Source of the DNA: Inhella proteolytica
GTDB lineage: Bacteria; Pseudomonadota; Gammaproteobacteria; Burkholderiales; Burkholderiaceae_C
DNA length: 43,750 nt
Reading direction: 5' to 3'
NCBI RefSeq assembly: GCF_016093275.1
Contig: NZ_JAEDAK010000025.1
Span: 1 to 43,750 of the forward strand
In this document: piece after piece, positions 41,456 to 43,750 of the stretch
How positions within the stretch are numbered: position 1 is the stretch's first letter
How the letters are laid out: the number at the start of each line of letters is the position of its first letter
Made by a program: the position numbers and the translations under genes
Notes under the pieces: model-generated
The model's database searches: none
Told to the model about the DNA's origin: nothing
Seen by the model: the letters and a program-made list of their open reading frames with translations, nothing else

Positions 41456-42238
41456 ATGGAAGACGTGTTGCGCCGCATCGTGGCGGTCAAGCAAGAAGAA
41501 GTGGCGGCGCTGCGCCTGCGCGCGGCCGAGCTGCGCCGCAGCGCCGAGCAGGCACCGCCCGCGCGCGGCTTTGCCGCCGCGCTGCAAGGCCGTGTGGCAA
41601 CGGGCCGGTCGGCAGTGATTGCGGAGGTCAAGAAGGCCAGCCCCAGCAAGGGCGTGCTGCGCGAGTCCTTCGATCCGGCCGCCATTGCCGCCAGCTACGC
41701 CCGGCACGGCGCGGCTTGCCTGTCCGTGCTGACCGATGAACGCTTCTTCCAAGGCTGCACGGCCTATCTGCAGCAGGCGCATGCCGCCTGCAGCCTGCCC
41801 GTGCTCCGCAAGGACTTCATGATCGACGAGCTGCAGATCATGGACGCCAAGGCCATGGGGGCGGACGCCATCCTGCTGATCGTGGCCTGCCTGGACGATG
41901 CGCAGCTGCGGGATCTGGAGGCTTGTGCGCTGGCCCTGGGCCTGGACGTGCTGGTGGAGTCCCACGACGCGGCCGAGCTGGACCGTGCGCTGCGCCTGAA
42001 GACGCCGCTGATGGGCATCAACAACCGCAACCTGCGCACCTTCGAGGTCAGCCTGGACACCACGCTGAGCCTGCGGGGTGCGATCGGCCCCGAGCGGCTG
42101 CTGATCACCGAATCGGGCGTGCTGGTGCGCGCTGACGTCGAGCGGCTGCGTGCGGCCGATGTGCGGGCCTTTCTGGTGGGCGAGGCCTTCATGCGCGCTC
42201 CGGACCCTGGCCAGGCGCTGGCCGAGCTTTTCGCTTGA
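41456..42238 (+). CDS. trpC: Indole-3-glycerol phosphate synthase
   Basis: A 260-aa TIM-barrel enzyme closing the indole ring. Key motifs: [20 protein letters not shown] (catalytic Lys), [45 protein letters not shown] and the phosphate-binding ITESGV...[12 protein letters not shown] at 41456 was chosen; a GTG directly before it (41453) is possible. Its stop is within the TTGA overlap with ung. Confidence 0.97.
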   Translation: MEDVLRRIVAVKQEEVAALRLRAAELRRSAEQAPPARGFAAALQGRVATGRSAVIAEVKKASPSKGVLRESFDPAAIAASYARHGAACLSVLTDERFFQGCTAYLQQAHAACSLPVLRKDFMIDELQIMDAKAMGADAILLIVACLDDAQLRDLEACALALGLDVLVESHDAAELDRALRLKTPLMGINNRNLRTFEVSLDTTLSLRGAIGPERLLITESGVLVRADVERLRAADVRAFLVGEAFMRAPDPGQALAELFA

Positions 42239-42945
42239 GCGCCCTGCAGGAACCGCTGGGGGCGGCGCTGGCGCGCGCCCGGCTGGACGCGGGGTGGCAG
42301 TCGCCCCTTGTGCAGTGGCGCGAAGGTGCGCAGCCGCTGATCGATCGCATCGAGGCGTGGCAACGGGCGGGTGCGCAGATCTACCCGGCGCAGCCCCTGC
42401 GGGCGCTGGAGCTGACGCCCTTGTCCGCTTGCCGGGTGGTGATCCTGGGTCAGGATCCCTATCACGGCCCAGGTCAGGCCGAGGGGCTGGCCTTTTCCGT
42501 GCCGGTGGGCCAGAAGCTGCCGCCCAGCCTGCGCAACATCTACAAGGAGTTGCAGCGCGACCTCGGGCTGGCGCCCGCCGCGCACGGGCACCTGGGCGGC
42601 TGGGCGCGCCGCGGGGTGCTGCTGCTCAATACGGTGCTCACGGTCGAGGATGGCCAGGCCGGTGCTCATGCCGGCTGGGGCTGGGAGGCGCTGACGGACG
42701 CGCTGATCCGTGCCGTGGCGGCCGATCCGCGGCCCAAGGCCTTCCTGCTCTGGGGGGCGCATGCGCAGTCCAAGCAGCCGCTGCTGCAGGGCGGCCAGCA
42801 CCTGGTGCTGACGGCCAACCATCCTTCGCCGCTTTCGGCCCTGCGTCCGCCGCGCCCCTTCATCGGCTGCGGTCACTTCGGTGCCGTCCAACGCTGGCTG
42901 GAGGCGCAAGGACAGAGCTGGAGCTGGGCTGTCGGGTCAGCCTGA
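42235..42945 (+). CDS. ung: Uracil-DNA glycosylase
   Basis: A 236-aa family 1 uracil-DNA glycosylase, removing uracil from DNA. The water-activating motif [22 protein letters not shown] (D74), [20 protein letters not shown] and the [11 protein letters not shown] loop are present. The start is TTG at 42235, overlapping the trpC stop as TTGA; no other Met exists in the whole frame. Translational coupling to trpC would explain a weak start. It is the last gene of the trp transcript before the tRNA promoter. Confidence 0.93.
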   Translation: MSALQEPLGAALARARLDAGWQSPLVQWREGAQPLIDRIEAWQRAGAQIYPAQPLRALELTPLSACRVVILGQDPYHGPGQAEGLAFSVPVGQKLPPSLRNIYKELQRDLGLAPAAHGHLGGWARRGVLLLNTVLTVEDGQAGAHAGWGWEALTDALIRAVAADPRPKAFLLWGAHAQSKQPLLQGGQHLVLTANHPSPLSALRPPRPFIGCGHFGAVQRWLEAQGQSWSWAVGSA

Positions 42946-42956
42946 GAGGCAGGGGC

Positions 42957-42984
42957 TTGCGGGGCGAGAAACCTCTGCTATAGT
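42957..42984 (+). promoter_or_regulatory. Sigma-70-type promoter of the tRNA-tuf cluster
   Basis: TTGCGG (42957-42962), a 16-base spacer and TATAGT (42979-42984), preceded by TGC as in an extended -10. The GC-rich CGCGGGC right after the -10 is typical of stringently controlled stable RNA promoters. Confidence 0.75.
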
Positions 42985-42999
42985 CGCGGGCTCGCTCCC

Positions 43000-43085
43000 G
43001 GAGGGGTGGCCGAGTGGTTAAAGGCAGCAGACTGTAAATCTGCCCGCTAACGCGTACGCTGGTTCGAATCCAGCCTCCTCCACCA
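43000..43085 (+). tRNA. tRNA-Tyr (GTA)
   Basis: A class II tRNA of 86 bases. Acceptor GGAGGGG pairs with CTCCTCC (one G-U). Anticodon arm CAGA-CT-GTA-AA-TCTG, a long variable arm, T-loop TTCGAAT, discriminator A and encoded CCA. Confidence 0.97.
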
Positions 43086-43101
43086 AAGCGATGCTCCTTC
43101 A

Positions 43102-43175
43102 GCGGGAGTAGTTCAATGGTAGAACCTTAGCCTTCCAAGCTAATGACGCGGGTTCGATTCCCGTCTCCCGCTCCA
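43102..43175 (+). tRNA. tRNA-Gly (TCC)
   Basis: A 74-base tRNA. Acceptor GCGGGAG pairs with CTCCCGC; anticodon arm TTAGC-CT-TCC-AA-GCTAA; T-loop TTCGATT; CCA encoded. Confidence 0.97.
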
Positions 43176-43243
43176 GAGCGGTTGGCTTGTGGGGCGAGGC
43201 GGCACCGGATTGCGGATTGCGAAGTCCTCAGCCCTGTGTCGCT

Positions 43244-43318
<75 letters not shown>

Positions 43319-43371
43319 CCCTTTTTCGTCTTTTCTTCCCTTCTTTCTGGGCGGAGCGCCAGGAGCACCAA

Positions 43372-43750
<379 letters not shown>

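Overview
The window is about 70% G+C and carries 46 protein-coding genes (two cut by the window ends), three tRNA genes and several non-coding elements. It looks like a beta-proteobacterium of the order Burkholderiales, probably the Rubrivivax/Roseateles/Inhella group. The reasons are the rpe-gph-trpE-trpG-trpD-trpC neighbourhood, the tRNA-Tyr/tRNA-Gly/tRNA-Thr/tuf cluster, and very strong G/C third-position use. The genus is an inference.

Region 1 (1-10.5 kb): the 3' part of a large ATPase/TPR regulator, a BaeSR-like two-component pair, a divergent di-haem cytochrome c peroxidase-like lipoprotein, an orphan family-3 solute-binding protein, and a YceI-like lipoprotein behind a two-domain M16 peptidase.

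Region 2 (10.5-15.3 kb) is the most unusual part. Four copies of a small exported-peptide gene (74-75 aa) share a two-repeat HQLPTV motif. Each is a cassette with a conserved 5' leader element, a 3' hairpin and a strong intrinsic terminator. They alternate with two orphan solute-binding proteins and an M50 intramembrane protease. Two of the peptides are identical in sequence and lie in about 404-bp near-identical direct repeats. An 80-bp tandem repeat closes the region.

Region 3 (15.2-23.7 kb): a fused indolepyruvate ferredoxin oxidoreductase with a divergent Lrp/AsnC regulator and a candidate 15-bp operator between them; two tandem membrane diguanylate cyclases; an EamA-type exporter; a secreted protein of unknown function; methylglyoxal synthase.

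Region 4 (23.7-32.8 kb): an A+T-rich island with one membrane protein, an M28 peptidase, a DUF2157 plus DUF4401/GDYXXLXY membrane pair, dienelactone hydrolase with a solute-binding protein, a peptidoglycan-binding/papain-like cysteine protease, MltA, a tiny membrane protein, ApaG and Tag.

Region 5 (32.8-43.75 kb): rpe with a low-molecular-weight phosphatase, psuK-psuG on the opposite strand, gph, a chalcone-isomerase-like protein, then trpE-trpG-ltaE-trpD-trpC-ung with tightly coupled starts, followed by tRNA-Tyr, tRNA-Gly, tRNA-Thr and the start of tuf. A leader peptide with Trp-Pro-Trp precedes trpE. Three divergent gene pairs begin on the same palindromic CATG, so their start codons overlap head to head.
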